A stretch of DNA of 64,000 nt from Nocardia crassostreae (GTDB lineage Bacteria; Actinomycetota; Actinomycetes; Mycobacteriales; Mycobacteriaceae): positions 1 to 64,000 of the forward strand of contig NZ_BDCH01000044.1 of assembly GCF_001613405.1 (NCBI RefSeq), read 5' to 3'. The notes beneath the pieces are model-generated. The model saw nothing but the letters and a program-made list of their open reading frames with translations, was not told where the DNA came from and searched no databases. Below, in pieces: positions 52,761-62,169 of this stretch; the first letter of the stretch is position 1; each line of letters opens with the position of its first letter. The translations under genes were made by a program, and so were the position numbers.

Positions 52761-54023
52761 TCAGAGTGGGTTCGCGTCGGGGGCTCCGGCGGTGAAGCCC
52801 GCGGTGGGGCCGATGACGATGATGGCGGGGGGACGGATGCCTTCGGCACGGACCTGGTCGGCGACGGTGGACAGGTCGGCGCGGACCACGCGCTGGGTCC
52901 GGAGGCTGCCTTCCTGGATCACCGTGACCGGGGTGTCGGCGGCGCGGCCGCCGTCCAGGAGGGCGGTGGCGAACTTGTCGATGCGCTCGACGGCCATGAG
53001 CAGAACGATGGTGCCGCGCAGGCGAGCCAGGGCGGGCCAGTCGACCAGGGAATCCGGGTGATCGGGGGCGACGTGGCCGGAGACGACCACGAATTCGTGG
53101 GTCACGCCGCGGTGGGTGACCGGGATTCCGGCCAGCGCGGGCACCGAGATGGCACTGGTGACACCGGGGACCACGGTGACGGGAACACCCGCGTCGACGC
53201 AGGCTTCGAGTTCTTCGTAACCGCGGCCGAAGACATAGGGGTCGCCGCCTTTGAGGCGGACCACGAACTTCCCGGCCTTGGCCCCCTCGATGAGCGCGGC
53301 ATTGATGGCTTCCTGAGCCATGGCACGCCCGTAGGGGATCTTGGCGGCATCGATGACCTCGACATCGGGGTCGAGTTCGGCGAGAAGTTCCTGCGGCACC
53401 AGGCGGTCGGCGACAACGAGATTCGCACGCGCCAGCAGGCGGCGGCCCCGCACGGTGATGAGATCCGGATCGCCCGGACCGCCGCCGACCAGGACCACGC
53501 CCGGCGTGACAGGCGCCGAATCGTCGGTCACCACACCCGATTGCAGGGCTTCGAGCAGGGCGGTGCGCACCGCGGCGGACCGGCGATGCTGCCCACCGGC
53601 CAGAACGCCCAGGGTCATGCCGTCGTAGCGGGCGGTCGCGGGGGTGACGGCGGTGCCGAGACGCGCGGTATCGGCCCGGACGCAGAACACGCGGCGGCGG
53701 CTGGCTTCGGCCACGACCGCGGCATTCGTCTCCGGCTCGTCGGTGCACGCCATGGCGTACCAGGCGCCGTCTAGGTCGCCGTCGGCGTAGGCCCGCAACT
53801 CCAGGGTGATCTGCCCGGAGGTGGCCATCCCTTCGACGGCAGGCGTCGCCTCACGGCTGATCACGTGCACGTCCGCACCGGAGGCAATGAGCAGGCCGAG
53901 ACGCCGCTGAGCGACGGTACCGCCGCCTACGACGACGACCCGGCGCCCGTTCAGATCGAGGCCGACCAGGTAATTCGGGTCTCCGGCGGGCTGGCTGTCG
54001 GCTGCGGGTGACGTGTGTTGCAC
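52761..54023 (-). CDS. cysG: Siroheme synthase / uroporphyrinogen-III C-methyltransferase fusion
   Basis: A 420-residue multifunctional enzyme for siroheme and corrin precursor. The N-terminal part is precorrin-2 dehydrogenase/ferrochelatase (YLVGLDLNGRRVVVVGGGTVAQRRL, GxGxxxxR NAD site). The C-terminal part from about residue 155 is the SAM methyltransferase: VVLVGGGPGDPDLITVRGRRLL, VVRLKGGDPYVFGRGYEE, and VPGVTSAISVPALAGIPVTHRG. It makes precorrin-2, feeding cobalamin and sulfite reductase. The order efpA-cysG agrees with mycobacteria. GTG 54023 gives a start like other members; a TTG at 54062 is open too. Confidence 0.9.
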   Translation of the reverse strand: MQHTSPAADSQPAGDPNYLVGLDLNGRRVVVVGGGTVAQRRLGLLIASGADVHVISREATPAVEGMATSGQITLELRAYADGDLDGAWYAMACTDEPETNAAVVAEASRRRVFCVRADTARLGTAVTPATARYDGMTLGVLAGGQHRRSAAVRTALLEALQSGVVTDDSAPVTPGVVLVGGGPGDPDLITVRGRRLLARANLVVADRLVPQELLAELDPDVEVIDAAKIPYGRAMAQEAINAALIEGAKAGKFVVRLKGGDPYVFGRGYEELEACVDAGVPVTVVPGVTSAISVPALAGIPVTHRGVTHEFVVVSGHVAPDHPDSLVDWPALARLRGTIVLLMAVERIDKFATALLDGGRAADTPVTVIQEGSLRTQRVVRADLSTVADQVRAEGIRPPAIIVIGPTAGFTAGAPDANPL

Positions 54024-54124
54024 AAGGATTGAGCGTACGGCCTGGTTATCGACCGGACTCAACCGACCGGCAGTCGTGCGGCAACCGATAGAGAGCTCAC
54101 CACGACTGCTGATCGAAAGAGGTT

Positions 54125-54529
54125 TCAGAGGCGGCTGTAGACCTTGGTGGGCGTGATCCGGACGACGACGCGCTCGGCGTCGTTCACCGAAGCCGGGTTG
54201 AAGTCGATGTAGTTCTTGCCGGTGAAGTGCAGCGAGGCGCGGTTCGGGAGGGCGCGTTCGGGGTCCGGCTCGATGCTGACCTTGCCTCGAATTTCGGCGT
54301 AGACGAACGGTCGGTCCGGCGGGTTGATCATGACGGTGGCGCGGGGATCCCGAACCAGGTTCTTGTACTGCTGGCGGGAGACGGTGGTCAAGTAGATCAG
54401 GTCTTCACCGTCTCGAAGCAGCCAGATCACGGTCAGGTGCGGCTGGCCGTCGGCACCGAGCGTCGCCACCGTCGCGTAAACCTTCGACTCGTCGACGTAC
54501 GTCTTGAGTTCCTCCGGAAGTGTGGTCAC
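54125..54529 (-). CDS. F420-dependent PPOX-class oxidoreductase
   Basis: A 134-residue split-barrel flavin/deazaflavin protein of the TIGR03618 type. TYVDESKVYATVATLGADGQPHLTVIWLL begins it, and LTTVSRQQYKNLVRDPRATVMI holds the cofactor phosphate-binding part; the end VVVRITPTKVYSRL is family typical. Such enzymes use F420H2 or FMN to reduce small molecules. Substrate unknown. It stands between cysG and a divergent secreted hydrolase. Confidence 0.87.
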   Translation of the reverse strand: MTTLPEELKTYVDESKVYATVATLGADGQPHLTVIWLLRDGEDLIYLTTVSRQQYKNLVRDPRATVMINPPDRPFVYAEIRGKVSIEPDPERALPNRASLHFTGKNYIDFNPASVNDAERVVVRITPTKVYSRL

Positions 54530-54617
54530 GCGTGGTTCGAACGCTCTGGGGTGGAGGGTGATTCCCGGCGGAGCGTCCTACCCGGGAAATCGAGCCGACA
54601 TTCCTAAGCTCTGCACC

Positions 54618-55598
54618 ATGACGCGTCGTGCCGCCGTGCTCGGGATGCTCGTTGCCGTCCTCGTGATCATGCCGCCGGGTCCCGGTACGGCGGACGCCGA
54701 GACGGAGGGCTCGTACCACCCCGCACCGGGCGTGGAGACGACGTACTCACAGCCCGGCCCCTGGGACGTCACATCCGACATCGCCTTCGGCTGTTGCGAT
54801 TCCACCGGCGCGTCCTATGACATCTGGTATCCGACCCCGCTGGGCGCGGGCGGGGTACGGCATCCGATCATCACCTGGGGCAATGGCACCGATGCCGTTC
54901 CCACGCAATACGACTACCTGCTGCGGCATCTGGCGTCCTGGGGTTTCGTGGTGATCGCCACCGAGAACCAGCAGACCGGATCCGGCGTGGACATCGCCGG
55001 AGCGGTGGACTACCTGCTGCACCGGGCAGCCGATCCGGCCAGCCCGTTCCACGGCACACTCGATTCGAATGCCGTTGGCGCGGCGGGTCATTCACAGGGC
55101 GCGACCGGAGCGCTCAATGCCATGACCAACTCCGGCGGCCGGATCGAAACGGTGGTCCCGATCGAGTTGCCCATGCAGATCCTGTGCGCGACGGGATCGT
55201 GGTGCCCTGACACCTCGCGGCTGACCGGCGGTTCCGTATTCCTGGTCAACGGCTCCGACGATGTCTTCATCGCGCCGTCGCGGCAGCCCCTGCCGCCACA
55301 GGTGATCGGCTTACAGTCCATCCAGGCTTACTACGACGCGATTCCTCGCGCGATCCCGAAGGTATGGGGAACGCTCATCGGAGCGAATCACAATGACGTA
55401 CAAGGCCAGCCGAGCTGCGCCGGAGTGTCCTGGCCCTGCACGACCGGCGTGTACGGATACCTCGGCTATCCCACCGCCTGGCTGGCCGCCCGCTTGGCTG
55501 TCGACCAGCGGGCGCGGCAGGCATTCATCCCGGAATCGGGTGCCTTCTTCGCACCGAATCCCCACTGGGCCAACCAGATCGGATCCGCCACCGATTAA
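54618..55598 (+). CDS. Secreted alpha/beta hydrolase (esterase/lipase-like)
   Basis: A 326-residue exported hydrolase. The signal peptide (RRAAVLGMLVAVLVIMPPG, ending ADA) is followed by an alpha/beta core: HPIITWGNGTDAVPTQYDYLLRHLASWGFVVI with an oxyanion Gly-Asn-Gly, the nucleophile elbow GAAGHSQGATGAL, the acid near FLVNGSDDVF and the His in LIGANHNDVQG. It resembles chlorophyllase/cutinase-like lipases of actinobacteria. Cysteine pairs (FGCCDS, ILCATGSWCPD, PSCAGVSWPC) suggest disulphides. Its stop overlaps the convergent DoxX gene by four bases. Confidence 0.85.
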   Translation: MTRRAAVLGMLVAVLVIMPPGPGTADAETEGSYHPAPGVETTYSQPGPWDVTSDIAFGCCDSTGASYDIWYPTPLGAGGVRHPIITWGNGTDAVPTQYDYLLRHLASWGFVVIATENQQTGSGVDIAGAVDYLLHRAADPASPFHGTLDSNAVGAAGHSQGATGALNAMTNSGGRIETVVPIELPMQILCATGSWCPDTSRLTGGSVFLVNGSDDVFIAPSRQPLPPQVIGLQSIQAYYDAIPRAIPKVWGTLIGANHNDVQGQPSCAGVSWPCTTGVYGYLGYPTAWLAARLAVDQRARQAFIPESGAFFAPNPHWANQIGSATD

Positions 55599-56950
55599 CG
55601 AACGCCCGCACCGGTGCGCGGATAATCCTGCACCAGATCCAGCCCGTTCTGCCGCACCGGGAAGGCGTCGAGATCGACCGCGTGCAGCGTGATCGTCACC
55701 GGACGCCCTTCCAGCTCGCCGGTCAATGTCATGGCATCCGGCGTGGACCGCTCATAGCTGAATGTCGCCAGCGGCGACTCGGACTCGGGTGGGCTCAACG
55801 TGATCCGATGCGCGCCGGAGTCGATGTCCGCGCCGACCATCACCATGTCATCGTTCATGCGCTGATACACGGCAGTCCCGGGATCCTCGAAGATCAGTCG
55901 CCGCCAACGGCTTTCATCGGTGAGCAGCGGCGCCACCGGCTGCCCGTCACGGGTGAACTCGGTGACCTCCCAGATCCCGTACAACTCCGATTTCGCCCGC
56001 CCGCTGCCCCATTCGGTCCAGCCTTCCCAGGTCGCCATGGCGAATCCGGCCGAGAACCAGACGAGCAGGACCACCTGAACCGCCGCCACGATCCGGCGGC
56101 CCCGCCAGGTGCGGACCGCTTCGGGCGCGGTGGACGGTCCGGCCGCGCCGCCGAGCAGCACCGCTGTCAACCGGCGCGCATCGGGGGCCAGCAGCACCAG
56201 GCCCATCAACAGCAGATGGAACGACAGCAGTTTGACCGGCACGTCGTAGGTCATGTTGAGGACCCACACCTGCGCCATGCTGACCAGGCTGAGCAGCACG
56301 CCCGCCAGCGCGGTGCGCGGCAGCAACAGCAGGACGCCGCCGGTGATCTCGGCAATGCCGAGCAGGCTCTCGTAGACCGGTGACGCGCCGACCTGGGTCC
56401 ACAGCACCGATATCAGGGTGAAATCGCCGAACGGACTCAGCAGGGTGATCAGTGACGGCTCCGGCATCTGCGCCGGAATCGCCTTGGCGAACCCGTACAG
56501 CAGCATCTGCCCGGCCACCAGAATCCGGACGAACAGGAAGAACCAGCCCGCCAGGCGGCGGTACTCGAGGCGCTTGCGATCCAGCACACTCCACACGATC
56601 GTGGCCACCACCGCGGCCGCGAAGAAGCAGAACACCAGGACCCACAGATAGGTCTGATCACCGCTGCCGGAATCGGTGCGCAGGACGGCCTCGACGTCGA
56701 AGACGGTGCGCCCCACCCATTCCACCAGCGGACTCGGGAACTCCGCGTAGGCCCGGCCCCACTTCTCAGGAATCGAATTGGTCAGGGGGCCGAATAGCGC
56801 CAGGATCGGCTGCGGGTAGATCAGCAGGAACAGCCCGAAGTACACGAAACTGAACCGGAACGCGACCCGCGTGACCGGGTTCCAGCGCCCGGGCTCGGCC
56901 GGGGTGTCCGGCTCGAGGTCGATCGTCGCGTCCGCAGTCTGCACACTCAT
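55595..56950 (-). CDS. DoxX family multi-span membrane protein
   Basis: A 451-residue membrane protein. The N-terminal half has four to six spans with VTRVAFRFSFVYFGLFLLIYP, LAGWFFLFVRILVAGQMLLYGFAKA and ESLLGIAEITGGVLLLLPRT, a DoxX-like core. The last 130 residues are outside or cytoplasmic beta-rich sequence (YGIWEVTEFTRDGQPVAPLL, then SRWRRLIFEDPGTAVYQRMND). Members are linked to quinone or sulfur redox chemistry, but the exact role here is unknown. It converges with the hydrolase gene by a four-base overlap. Confidence 0.82.
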   Translation of the reverse strand: MSVQTADATIDLEPDTPAEPGRWNPVTRVAFRFSFVYFGLFLLIYPQPILALFGPLTNSIPEKWGRAYAEFPSPLVEWVGRTVFDVEAVLRTDSGSGDQTYLWVLVFCFFAAAVVATIVWSVLDRKRLEYRRLAGWFFLFVRILVAGQMLLYGFAKAIPAQMPEPSLITLLSPFGDFTLISVLWTQVGASPVYESLLGIAEITGGVLLLLPRTALAGVLLSLVSMAQVWVLNMTYDVPVKLLSFHLLLMGLVLLAPDARRLTAVLLGGAAGPSTAPEAVRTWRGRRIVAAVQVVLLVWFSAGFAMATWEGWTEWGSGRAKSELYGIWEVTEFTRDGQPVAPLLTDESRWRRLIFEDPGTAVYQRMNDDMVMVGADIDSGAHRITLSPPESESPLATFSYERSTPDAMTLTGELEGRPVTITLHAVDLDAFPVRQNGLDLVQDYPRTGAGVR

Positions 56951-57150
56951 CCAAGCCCCTCACTTCAGATTTCCCTCTGACGCTAGGGAGTGCCCCGGCT
57001 CGGTCGCATCACCCTGCAGGGCGAACCTCGCATCCCCCTACGGAACTAATCGCCCCTGGCGACTACGCGCGCAACATCAGGGTGGACAAGCGGAATCCCG
57101 CTGAACGGTACTGCTCGAATTCGACCCCGAATTCCCCTCCGCAAGCCAAC

Positions 57151-57164
57151 TAGAACGAGTTACA
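57151..57164 (+). promoter_or_regulatory. KstR-like operator upstream of the phosphotransferase gene
   Basis: TAGAACGAGTTACA fits the KstR consensus TNNAACNNGTTNNA. It lies 33 bases before the ATG at 57197. KstR is a TetR repressor of sterol degradation in mycobacteria, Rhodococcus and Nocardia. No KstR gene is in this window, so the assignment rests on the motif only. Confidence 0.55.
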
Positions 57165-57196
57165 TTTCACCCAATTTCACTGCGTCAGGAGGACCA

Positions 57197-58321
57197 ATGA
57201 CGTCGGCCGACCCCAACCAGCGGCGGCAACTGACCACCAGCGAGCGCGACCTCGATGTACTCACCGAGGAACTCACCGGGTGGCTGGCCACGAAAGTCGA
57301 AGCCGATCAGCCGCCGAAGGTCACCTCGCTCACCCGCCCGACGGCGGGCGGCATGTCCAGCACCACGCTGCTCTTCGATGCCGAATGGAGCGAGCACGGA
57401 CAACCCGCGGGCGGATCGTTCGTCGCGCGTCTGGCGCCGGAGGACAGTTCCTTCCCGGTCTTCGAGACATACGATCTGGCAACGTAATACGCGATCATCG
57501 ACGGCGTCGCCAAGGCCACCGATGTGCCGCTGCCGCAACTGTGCTGGCTGGAGAACGACGAATCGGTACTCGGATCGCCGTTCTTCGTCATGCGGCGGGT
57601 GAACGGCCGTGTGCCCGAGGACAATCCGCCGTATGTATTCCTGAGCTGGCTGTTCGACTCCACGCCCGAGCAGCGGTACGAGCTGACCCGCAATACCGTC
57701 GAGATTCTCGGCAAGATCCACGCCATAGAGAATCCGCTCGGGAAGTTCCCGATGCTGGACAGCGAAGGATCGGCGCTGCGCCGTCATTTCGAGGCGCAGA
57801 AGGCGTGGTACGACTGGGCGCTGGCGCGCGACGGTTTCCGTATTCCATTGCTGGAGCGGGCCTTCGACTATCTGGAAGCCAACTGGCCCGCCGAAACCGA
57901 GACGGTGCTGAGCTGGGGTGACGCCCGTCCGGGCAATATCATCTTCGACGGCTACGAACCGGCGGCCGTGCTGGACTGGGAGATGGCCGCCCTGGGCCCG
58001 CGCGAACTCGATATCGCCTGGACCATTCTCATCCACCGGTTCTTCCAGGACATCGCCACCCGCTTCGACCAGACCGGACTGCCCGATTACATGCGCCGCA
58101 GTCACGTCGAAGCGCTGTACGAGGAATTCACCGGCCACGCGCCCGTGGACCTGGACTGGTATCTGCTCTACGCGGCCCTGCGCCACGGCATCGTCATGGG
58201 CCGCGTCAAGCGCCGCATGATCCACTTCGGCGAGGACACCGACACCGCCGACCGCGACGACTACGTCATGCACCGCCCACTGCTGGAAGCCCTGCTCGAC
58301 GGCACCTACGCCTGGGATTGA
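57197..58321 (+). pseudogene. Aminoglycoside phosphotransferase-family gene with an in-frame TAA
   Basis: Frame starts TSADPNQRRQLTTSERDLDV with GGAGG in front. It reaches VFETYDLAT and then TAA at 57485-57487 (codon 97), continuing in frame YAIIDGVAKATDVPLPQLCW to the stop at 58321. The kinase part is intact beyond: GSPFFVMRRVNGRV, catalytic loop LSWGDARPGNIIFDG and VLDWEMAALGPRELD (the metal-binding DxE). The His of HGD is Trp here. One substitution from CAA or GAA would explain the stop. The family has ACAD10-like members in acyl-CoA pathways, which fits the KstR-like site. Confidence 0.8.
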
Positions 58322-58332
58322 GAGAACTGACC

Positions 58333-59433
58333 ATGATCGGTCCACTGGACGAATACCCCATCCACCAGACCCCGCTGCCCATGGCGCGGGTCGGCACCAG
58401 CGATCGGAACTTCTACGACCGCAGCTATTTCAACGCCTCCGACCGCGACGGCGGCACCTTCCTGGTCACCGGTTTCGGCGTCTACCCGAACCTCGGCGTG
58501 ATCGACGCCTTCGCCACCGTCCGCCGCGGCGATCAGCAGCGCGCCGTGCGGTTCTCCGACGCGCTCACCGAACGCAGCCTCGACACCAAGGTCGGCGGCT
58601 ACCGCATCGAGATCGTCGAGCCGCTGCGGAAGCTGCGCGTGGTCTGCGAGCACGAGGACCTGTCCTTCGACATGACCTGGGAGGGCGCCTTCCCGGTCGT
58701 GCAGGAGGAGCCGCACACCATCATCACCGGCCTGAACCGGCCGATCATCGACGCGCAACGCTTCGCCCAGGTCGGTTCCTGGTCGGGCACGCTCGCCGTC
58801 GACGGCGCCGACTTCACCGTCGACCCGGCCGTCTGGACCGGCACCCGCGACCGCTCCTGGGGCATCCGCCCGGTCGGCGACGGCGACCCGGCGGGCCGCG
58901 TGGCCGACGAGCCCTCCGAAGGCTTCTGGTGGCTCTACGTCCCGCTGCGCTTCGACGATTTCTCCATCATCGTCATCGTCCAGGAGGAGCCCAACGGCTT
59001 CCGCACGCTCAATGACGCCACCCGCATCTGGAAAGACGGCCGCATCGAGCAATTGGGCTGGCCCCGCGTCCATCTCACCTACAAGTCCGGCACCCGCATC
59101 CCCACCGCGCTGCGCCTGGAACTGACCACCCCGGACGGCAAACCCCTCGAGGTGGAGGTCGAAGCGGGCACCTTCGTGGCCTTGAACGTCGGCTGCGGCT
59201 ACGGCGGCGATCCGGACTGGCTGCACGGCCAGTGGAAGGGCCGCGGCTGGTCCGAGAGCCGCCTCTACGACCTCACCGACCCGGCGCTGTCCGGCCGCAT
59301 CCCCTTCGGCGTCATCGACCACGTCGGCAAGGCCCGCTGCAACGGCGCCGAAGGCTGGGGCCTCTTCGAACACGGCAGCCTGGGCCGCCACGACCCCACC
59401 GGCTTCGCCGACTGGGGCTCGGTCGCCCCCTGA
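58333..59433 (+). CDS. DUF7064/DUF7065-like protein of unknown function
   Basis: A 366-residue soluble protein that I associate with actinobacterial DUF7064/7065-type lipocalin-like or hydroxysteroid-linked proteins. It reads DRNFYDRSYFNASDRDGGTF, then beta-rich segments RIEIVEPLRKLRVVCEHEDL and DRSWGIRPVGDGDPAG, a typical bent-barrel pattern. It starts 11 bases after the broken phosphotransferase and shares its promoter and KstR-like site, so the two probably served one pathway. No catalytic residue is evident. Confidence 0.65.
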   Translation: MIGPLDEYPIHQTPLPMARVGTSDRNFYDRSYFNASDRDGGTFLVTGFGVYPNLGVIDAFATVRRGDQQRAVRFSDALTERSLDTKVGGYRIEIVEPLRKLRVVCEHEDLSFDMTWEGAFPVVQEEPHTIITGLNRPIIDAQRFAQVGSWSGTLAVDGADFTVDPAVWTGTRDRSWGIRPVGDGDPAGRVADEPSEGFWWLYVPLRFDDFSIIVIVQEEPNGFRTLNDATRIWKDGRIEQLGWPRVHLTYKSGTRIPTALRLELTTPDGKPLEVEVEAGTFVALNVGCGYGGDPDWLHGQWKGRGWSESRLYDLTDPALSGRIPFGVIDHVGKARCNGAEGWGLFEHGSLGRHDPTGFADWGSVAP

Positions 59434-59444
59434 CCCCCCGAAGC

Positions 59445-59477
59445 GGCGAATCACGTCCCTTGCACCAGTGATTCGCC
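59445..59477 (+). terminator. Terminator after the DUF7064-like gene
   Basis: GGCGAATCAC (59445-59454) pairs with GTGATTCGCC (59468-59477), a perfect 10-bp stem beginning 12 bases after the stop. Confidence 0.75.
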
Positions 59478-59529
59478 ACCCCGCCGCACCCACCGACCCC
59501 AACCAGTCGGCGAGTGCGGCGGCCCGGTT

Positions 59530-59958
59530 CTAGGAGCCTTCGCCGCGGCCCCGAATCACGGCTGCCGCGACCGTGATCCCGCCGACCGCACGTTTGCGCA
59601 CCGCCAGCCGATCACTCCGCGCGGCCAGTAGCGCGGCGGCTTCCGCCACACTGGGCGTGCCGATCGCGGCGGCGGTGCGCGCCGAGGGTGTGGGCACCGA
59701 TACCGCCGCCAGCTCTCCGGGTGAGAACACCACCACGGGCACGCCGAGGTACTCCGCCGCCGCGGCCAACCCGGGCTCGCGGCCCCGCCTGTCCACCGAG
59801 GCCAGGCATCGAATCCGCTTGTCCCCTACGACTTCTCGAACAGCCGCCACGATAGCCTCGGGCGTTGCGCCGACCCGCATGCCGACACCGACCGCAAGCT
59901 CCGACCCCACCCGCTCCCCTGCCGCTCCTTCTCGCACAGATCGAGTGTGCCGCGACAT
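59530..59958 (-). CDS. CbiG C-terminal/CobE-like cobalamin biosynthesis protein
   Basis: A 142-residue protein matching the CbiG_C/CobE fold: LAVGVGMRVGATPEAIVAAVREVVG (the GxGxR motif), RCLASVDRRGREPGLAAAAEYLGVPVVVFS, and SARTAAAIGTPSVAEAAALLAA with a final AVRKRAVGGITVAAAVIR. In the aerobic pathway CobE is a small protein required with cobalamin genes; in CbiG this domain opens the delta-lactone. Neighbouring cobB supports the assignment. ATG 59958 is likely; GTG further in is possible. Confidence 0.8.
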   Translation of the reverse strand: MSRHTRSVREGAAGERVGSELAVGVGMRVGATPEAIVAAVREVVGDKRIRCLASVDRRGREPGLAAAAEYLGVPVVVFSPGELAAVSVPTPSARTAAAIGTPSVAEAAALLAARSDRLAVRKRAVGGITVAAAVIRGRGEGS

Positions 59959-60085
59959 TCCGCAATCGCGCCGCAACCCCGCCGGGGCAGCTCGGGTTCA
60001 CACCCGTTGTCGGTGGTTCACACCTGATATAGGTGGGCAATTGGGGGTGTGGACCGAAGGTAATGGGTGTGAACCGGTGGGTGGG

Positions 60086-61555
60086 TCAGGGGGTTGCGGC
60101 GGATTGGGTGTAGGTGGTTGCGGTAGTTACGAATCGGGTTATGGCGGTGGGGTTTCCGGCGGGGTGGGTGTGGAGGTAGGAGGCGTGGACTTGGTGGGGG
60201 TTTGCGCCCTCGCGGATTGTTTCGCCGGTGGGGGAGCACCAGGCCCAGGCGGGTGGGGTGGGTGTGGGGGTGGTTAGGCGGGTGCGGTGGAATTCGTGGC
60301 CTCGGACTCGTTCGCCTGTTTGCCAGAGGGGGGAGTTGGTGAGGGCTACGGCGTCTCGGTAGCCGAGGGTCAGCCGGGGGCCGAATTCGGCGTCGGCGTC
60401 GATGACGGAGGCCATGCGGTGACCATCCAGTGAACGGGTCAGGTAGAGGAGGCCCGCGCATTCGGCGTGGATGGGCATGCCGGTGGCGGCGCGGGTGGCG
60501 ATCGCTTCCAGGAGGGGGGTGTTGGCCGCGAGGTCGGCGGCGTGTTCTTCGGGGAAGCCGCCGGGGAGGACCAATCCCGCTGTGCCGGAGGGGAGTTCAT
60601 CGCGTAGCGGATCGAAGGCGACTACGTGTGCGCCCGCGGCTTCGAGGAATTCGCGGTGTTCGGTGTAGCCGAAGGTGAAGGCTGCGCCGCCCGCGATGGC
60701 GAGGATCGGGCCGTCGGGTGGCGGCGTGACCGACTGTGCGGGGCGTTCGACCGAACCCGAGGTGGCGCGGTGGTTCGAGGTGGCGGGAGAGCTCGCGGCG
60801 GCAGCGTCGCGGAGCGCTTCGGCCGGATCCCACAGGGGGCCGGTGGTATTGGAAGCGGCGAGGGCTACGACGGCGGGGAGGTCGATGTGGGCGGCGACCA
60901 GATCGGTCATGGCGTCGGTGGCGGCCTGGGCTGCTGTGCCGTGTTCGATGGCGGGGATCAAGCCGAGATGGCGTGAGGGGACGGATAATTCGGCCATGCG
61001 CGGGAGGGCGCCGAGGACGGGGAGGCCGACTCGGGCGCAGGCGGCGCGGAGGACCTGTTCGTGGCGTTCGCCGCCGACTCGGTTGAGAATGACTCCGCCC
61101 AGGCGGATTCCGGTGTCGAAGGTGGCGAAACCGTGCAGGAGGGCGGCGAGGCTTTGGCTGTGGCCTCGGGCGTCCACCACCAGAATGACGGGGGCGCCGA
61201 GCATGGCGGCGATCTGGGCGGTGGAGCCCTCGGCGACGGGGGCGGTGTTGTGCTCGTCGATGCGGCCGTCGAACAGGCCCATGACGCCTTCGACGACGGC
61301 GATATCGCAGCCTTGGCTGCCGTGCCGGTACAGGGGGACCACGCGATCGGGGCCGACCAGGACCGGATCCAGATTCCGGCCGGGGCGACCGGCGGCGAGG
61401 CCGTGATAACCGGGGTCGATGTAGTCGGGACCGACCTTGAACGGGGCGACCCGATGCCCGGCCCGGCGCAGTGCGCCGATCAAGCCGGTGGCGAGGGTGG
61501 TTTTGCCGCTGCCCGAGGCGGGGGCGGCGATCACCACCGCGGGGACACTCACCAT
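60086..61555 (-). CDS. cobB: Cobyrinate/hydrogenobyrinate a,c-diamide synthase
   Basis: A 489-residue ATP- and glutamine-dependent enzyme that amidates the a and c carboxylates in corrin synthesis. N-terminal P-loop: VVIAAPASGSGKTTLATGLI (residues 6-25); FKVGPDYIDPGYH and VVEGVMGLFDG follow. The C-terminal glutamine amidotransferase domain has LVLPGGFPEEHAADLA and the catalytic Cys in IHAECAGLLYL. The ATG at 61555 overlaps the cobO stop, so the two are coupled. Confidence 0.94.
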   Translation of the reverse strand: MVSVPAVVIAAPASGSGKTTLATGLIGALRRAGHRVAPFKVGPDYIDPGYHGLAAGRPGRNLDPVLVGPDRVVPLYRHGSQGCDIAVVEGVMGLFDGRIDEHNTAPVAEGSTAQIAAMLGAPVILVVDARGHSQSLAALLHGFATFDTGIRLGGVILNRVGGERHEQVLRAACARVGLPVLGALPRMAELSVPSRHLGLIPAIEHGTAAQAATDAMTDLVAAHIDLPAVVALAASNTTGPLWDPAEALRDAAAASSPATSNHRATSGSVERPAQSVTPPPDGPILAIAGGAAFTFGYTEHREFLEAAGAHVVAFDPLRDELPSGTAGLVLPGGFPEEHAADLAANTPLLEAIATRAATGMPIHAECAGLLYLTRSLDGHRMASVIDADAEFGPRLTLGYRDAVALTNSPLWQTGERVRGHEFHRTRLTTPTPTPPAWAWCSPTGETIREGANPHQVHASYLHTHPAGNPTAITRFVTTATTYTQSAATP

Positions 61556-62169
61556 TCGATGCCTCGCTGGCCTTTGCGGCCCGCGTCCATGGGGTGTTTC
61601 ACCTTGGTCATTTCGGTGACCAGGTCGGCGGCGTCGATGAGTGGCTGGGGGGCGTCGCGACCCGTGATTACGACGTGCTGGTTGCCGGGCCGCTCGCGGA
61701 GTGTCGTCACGACGTCGTCCACGTCGACCCAGCCCCACTTCAGCGGATAGGTGAATTCGTCGAGGACGTAGAAGCGGTGTTGCTCGGCGGCGATTCGCCG
61801 CTTGATCTCCAGCCAGCCTGCCAGCGCGGCAGCCGCGTGGTCTTCATCGCTGCCCTGCTTGCGAGTCCACGACCAGCCCTCCCCCATCTTGTGCCATTCG
61901 ACGGGGGCGCCCACGCCCTTCTCGTCGTGCAGCTGGCCGAGGGTTCGGAATGCGGCTTCCTCCCCCACTTTCCACTTGGCGCTCTTGACGAACTGGAACA
62001 CGGCGATATCGAAGCCCTGGTTCCATGCCCGCAACGCCATGCCGAACGCGGCCGTCGACTTGCCCTTGCCCGGGCCGGTATGCACCGCCAGCACAGGGAG
62101 ATTGCGGCGCTGGCGAGTCGTGAGCCCGTCGTCGGGAATGGATTCCGGCAGCGGAACACCCTTGGGCAT
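61549..62169 (-). CDS. cobO: Cob(I)yrinic acid a,c-diamide adenosyltransferase
   Basis: A 206-residue enzyme that attaches the 5'-deoxyadenosyl group to cobalt. P-loop HTGPGKGKSTAAFGMALRAW (residues about 30-49) is typical, and later FVKSAKWKVGEEAAFR and DEFTYPLKWGWVDVDDVV with GRDAPQPLIDAADLVTEM confirm the CobO/BtuR family. It lies directly before cobB with overlap. In mycobacteria the chelatase gene adjoins it; here the repeat and a DUF4333 gene lie between. Confidence 0.95.
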   Translation of the reverse strand: MPKGVPLPESIPDDGLTTRQRRNLPVLAVHTGPGKGKSTAAFGMALRAWNQGFDIAVFQFVKSAKWKVGEEAAFRTLGQLHDEKGVGAPVEWHKMGEGWSWTRKQGSDEDHAAAALAGWLEIKRRIAAEQHRFYVLDEFTYPLKWGWVDVDDVVTTLRERPGNQHVVITGRDAPQPLIDAADLVTEMTKVKHPMDAGRKGQRGIEW

